Below are positions 6,095-8,026 of a DNA stretch of 8,026 bases, piece after piece. The position numbers and the translations under genes are program-made. Source of the DNA: Gammaproteobacteria bacterium (lineage in GTDB: Bacteria > Pseudomonadota > Gammaproteobacteria > Methylococcales > Methylomonadaceae); NCBI GenBank assembly GCA_024511045.1, contig JANEMG010000092.1:1-8026 (forward strand), read 5' to 3'. Within the stretch, counting starts at the first letter, position 1. Every line of letters begins with the position of its first letter. The notes beneath the pieces are model-generated. The model was given only the letters and a program-made list of their open reading frames with translations, ran no database searches and had not been told where the DNA came from.

Positions 6095-7791
6095 ATGCCG
6101 AACAACAATAACAAGAAAATAAAACTGGTGCTGTGCTGGCACATGCACCAGCCAGAATACAGGGATTTGAGCACCGGGGAATATATCCTGCCCTGGACCT
6201 ATCTGCATGCCATCAAGGATTATGTGGATATGGCAGCGCATCTGGAGGCGGTGCCGACGGCCAAGGTGGTGGTCAATTTCGCCCCCGTGCTGCTGGAGCA
6301 GATCGAGGACTATGCCCGGCAGCTGCAGGACTACCTGCATGACCGCATCGCCATCCGTGACCCACTGCTGGCGGCGCTGGTGGGGGTGTCCATTCCCTCC
6401 GATCCCGACGACCGGCTGACGCTGGTGAAGAATTGCATGCGCGCCAACCGGGGACGACAGATCGACCGCTATCCGTACTTCAGCCGCTTGGTGGAAATGG
6501 CGGAATGGCTGGAATCTCATCACGATGCGATCAAGTATGCCAACTCGCAGTTCATCGCCGACATGCTGGTCTGGTACCATTTGTCCTGGCTGGGGGAAAT
6601 CGTCAAGAAAACCGATTTCAGAATCAAGCGGCTGCTGGGAAAGGGCGCCAATTACACGCTGCACGAACGCATCGAAATGGCGGAAGTCATCAGCGAGCTG
6701 CTTGCTTCGGTGATTCTGCGCTACAAGGCCCTGGCGAAGAAAGGCCAGGTGGAACTGTCACTGACTCCCTATGCGCATCCGATCATGCCGTTGCTGCTAG
6801 ATATCAGGAGTGCCCATCAGGCGATGCCCGAAGCGCCTCTGCCGCAGATGGACAACTATCCGGGTGGCGATGAACGGGTGAGATGGCATATTCAGAAGGG
6901 CATCCAGGCCTTCAAGCGCTTTTTTGGCTTCGTTCCCAGGGCTGCTGGCCATCGGAAGGCAGTGTCAGCAGAGAGACGTTGCAGCTGTTGGCCGAAGCCG
7001 GATTCCGCTGGGCTGCCAGCGGCGGCACGGTGCTGCAGAACAGCCTCAAGTATGCACCAGAGGCGGAGCGTAACAGCATCTATCACCCCTATCAGGTGGA
7101 CGGCGCCGACATCAGCTGTATTTTTCGCGATGACGGGCTTTCGGATCTGATCGGTTTCGAGTATTCCAAGTGGCATGCCGACGATGCCGTCGCGGACTTG
7201 ATACAGCATATCCAGAATATTGCCGCTGTCGAACGGGAAGACAGCGTGATTGCCATCATCATGGATGGCGAGAATGCCTGGGAGCATTTCCCGGACAATG
7301 GCTATCATTTTCTCAATGCGCTGTACCGGCATCTGTCGCTGCATCCGGACATCGAGATGACGACTTTCTCCGAATGTCTGGACAGCGAGGTCGAAGTCAG
7401 ATCATTAACCGATCTGGTCGCCGGCAGCTGGGTCTATGGCACCTTTTCCACGTGGATCGGCGACGAAGACAAGAACCGCGGCTGGGATATGCTCTACGAT
7501 GCCAAGTGCTGCTTCGACAAGGTGCTGGCATCCGGGAAACTGGACAGGCAGCAGCAGCGTGAAGCGGAATATCAACTGGCCATTTGCGAGGGTTCCGACT
7601 GGTTCTGGTGGTTTGGCGACTACAACCCCGGTTTGGCGGTGAGCAGTTTCGAGCGTCAGTTCCGGATGAATCTGAGCAATTTGTACCATTTGCTGGGTGA
7701 ACAGCCGCCCGCCTACCTGGCGCTGTCCTTTACCCAGGGCTCCGGTACACCGGCAATGGGTGGCGCGATGCGCCGGGGTCTGGAGCAGTAG
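6095..7791 (+). pseudogene. GH57 glycoside hydrolase, interrupted by a one-base frameshift
   Basis: The gene encodes a family 57 alpha-glucan enzyme (amylase, glucanotransferase or branching type). The first frame starts at ATG 6095 and carries the GH57 hallmark WHMHQPEYRD (H16-x-H18-Q-P); after AGG 6938-6940 it loses similarity and stops at 7150. The family sequence resumes one frame back at 6943 as CWPSEGSVSRETLQLLAEAGFRW and ends at TAG 7791. Adding one G to the GGG at 6939-6941 restores VPRGCWPSEG and a 565-residue protein. In that numbering, E288 (WPSEG) is the likely nucleophile and D391 (MDGENAWEHF) the likely acid, so both catalytic residues lie after the break. A one-base homopolymer error in the assembly is as likely as a true mutation. 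No clear Shine-Dalgarno precedes 6095; translation may be coupled to glgC, whose stop is 22 bp upstream. Exact activity cannot be read from sequence. Confidence 0.88.
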
Positions 7792-7823
7792 TTTCCTGCC
7801 TGGCAAAATTTTGCTGGTTAGCA

Positions 7824-7973
7824 TCTATAAACACCCATCCATGGGCTGTTTGTAGAAGGAAAGCGGCAAATCCGATTTGCCGCTTTCATCATAATCGATG
7901 ACTTACGGTCCTTGATTATGCCGGTACATCCCTGTGCCGGATTGGTTGCCGGACATTTACAGACGGGAACCGG
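7824..7973 (+). repeat. Composite structured repeat, copy 2
   Basis: This 150-bp module has the same layout as copy 1 at 757-907. The 5' box at 7824-7850 matches at 26 of 27 positions. The central hairpin (7859-7887) is unrelated in sequence to that of copy 1. The 3' part at 7890-7973 forms the same three hairpins. The first is CATAATC 7890-7896 with GATTATG 7914-7920, plus GAC 7900-7902 with GTC 7908-7910. The second is 7921-7927 with 7934-7940 around an ATCCCT loop. The third is 7942-7951 with 7964-7973, with one G/G mismatch at 7948/7967. TTTACAGA (7956-7963) in the last loop is complementary to the 5' TCTATAAA (7824-7831) except at one position. It lies just downstream of the GH57 gene, on the same strand sense as copy 1. 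Confidence 0.8.
7859..7887 (+). terminator. Terminator-like hairpin after the GH57 gene
   Basis: Thirteen bases (7859-7871) pair perfectly with 7875-7887 around a 3-nt CCG loop, a very stable stem. It lies 68 nt after the GH57 stop and would end the glgC-GH57 transcript. The T-tract after it is weak (CTTTCATCAT), so termination efficiency is uncertain. It is the variable centre of composite repeat copy 2. Confidence 0.65.
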
Positions 7974-8026
7974 TTGGTGGCAGCCTTTTGGGAGCAGGAC
8001 TGTCTGGCGTTTTTTGGGCAGCGTGG
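7974..8026. other. Right edge, no feature recognised
   Basis: The last 53 bases follow the second composite repeat. A T6 run lies near 8010, but I see no gene start, promoter or further hairpin that I can support. Confidence 0.4.

Noticed and set aside
6005..6664. Minus-strand open frame overlapping the glgC end and GH57 start
   Set aside because: It spans two real genes on the other strand and shows no motif.
6920..6925. Programmed -1 frameshift at the T6 run
   Set aside because: The heptamer C TTT TTT is not an ideal slippery site, and slippage there would replace the conserved FGFVPR residues with unrelated ones. A missing G at 6939-6941 explains the data better.
6883..7791. Separate gene starting at ATG 6883
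   Set aside because: Its first 19 residues are out-of-frame reading of the GH57 first half; the real homology begins at 6943, so it is the second half of the frameshifted gene, not a new gene.

Overview
This window is a bacterial glycogen (alpha-1,4/1,6-glucan) locus. The proteins resemble gammaproteobacterial families: a 477-residue GlgA and an E. coli-type GlgB with an extra N-terminal domain. The arrangement of glgC followed by a GH57 gene, plus an H-NS-like protein, would fit a methanotroph of the Methylococcales, but that is inference from recalled gene content; no 16S or other marker is present. Coding DNA is moderately GC-rich. The stretch at about 160-300 is markedly AT-rich.

Layout. 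Bases 3-113 may be the last 36 codons of a gene running in from the left. An AT-rich spacer follows, with candidate promoters and a foldable leader, then a small H-NS-family gene (409-723, +). Next comes a composite repeat with several hairpins (757-907). glgA (941-2374) and glgB (2523-4709) lie on the minus strand, separated by 148 bp holding two strong hairpins. An 85-bp divergent promoter region (4710-4794) separates glgB from glgC (4795-6072, +). A GH57 glycoside hydrolase gene (6095-7791, +) follows glgC after 22 bp and is broken by a one-base frameshift near 6940. A second copy of the composite repeat (7824-7973) closes the locus.

Function. GlgC makes ADP-glucose from glucose-1-phosphate and ATP. 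GlgA polymerises it into alpha-1,4 chains, GlgB adds alpha-1,6 branches, and the GH57 protein, if functional, would cut, transfer or branch the glucan. The two divergent units (glgB-glgA and glgC-GH57) probably share control from the 4710-4794 region.

The most unusual content is the pair of about 150-bp modules flanking the glg block. Each has a nearly identical 27-nt 5' box, a central terminator-like hairpin of unrelated sequence, and a conserved 3' part of about 80 nt that folds into three hairpins. The two copies differ by compensatory base changes and by G.U-compatible changes on the + strand, which suggests a transcribed, structured RNA element attached to gene 3' ends. I do not recognise it as a known family.
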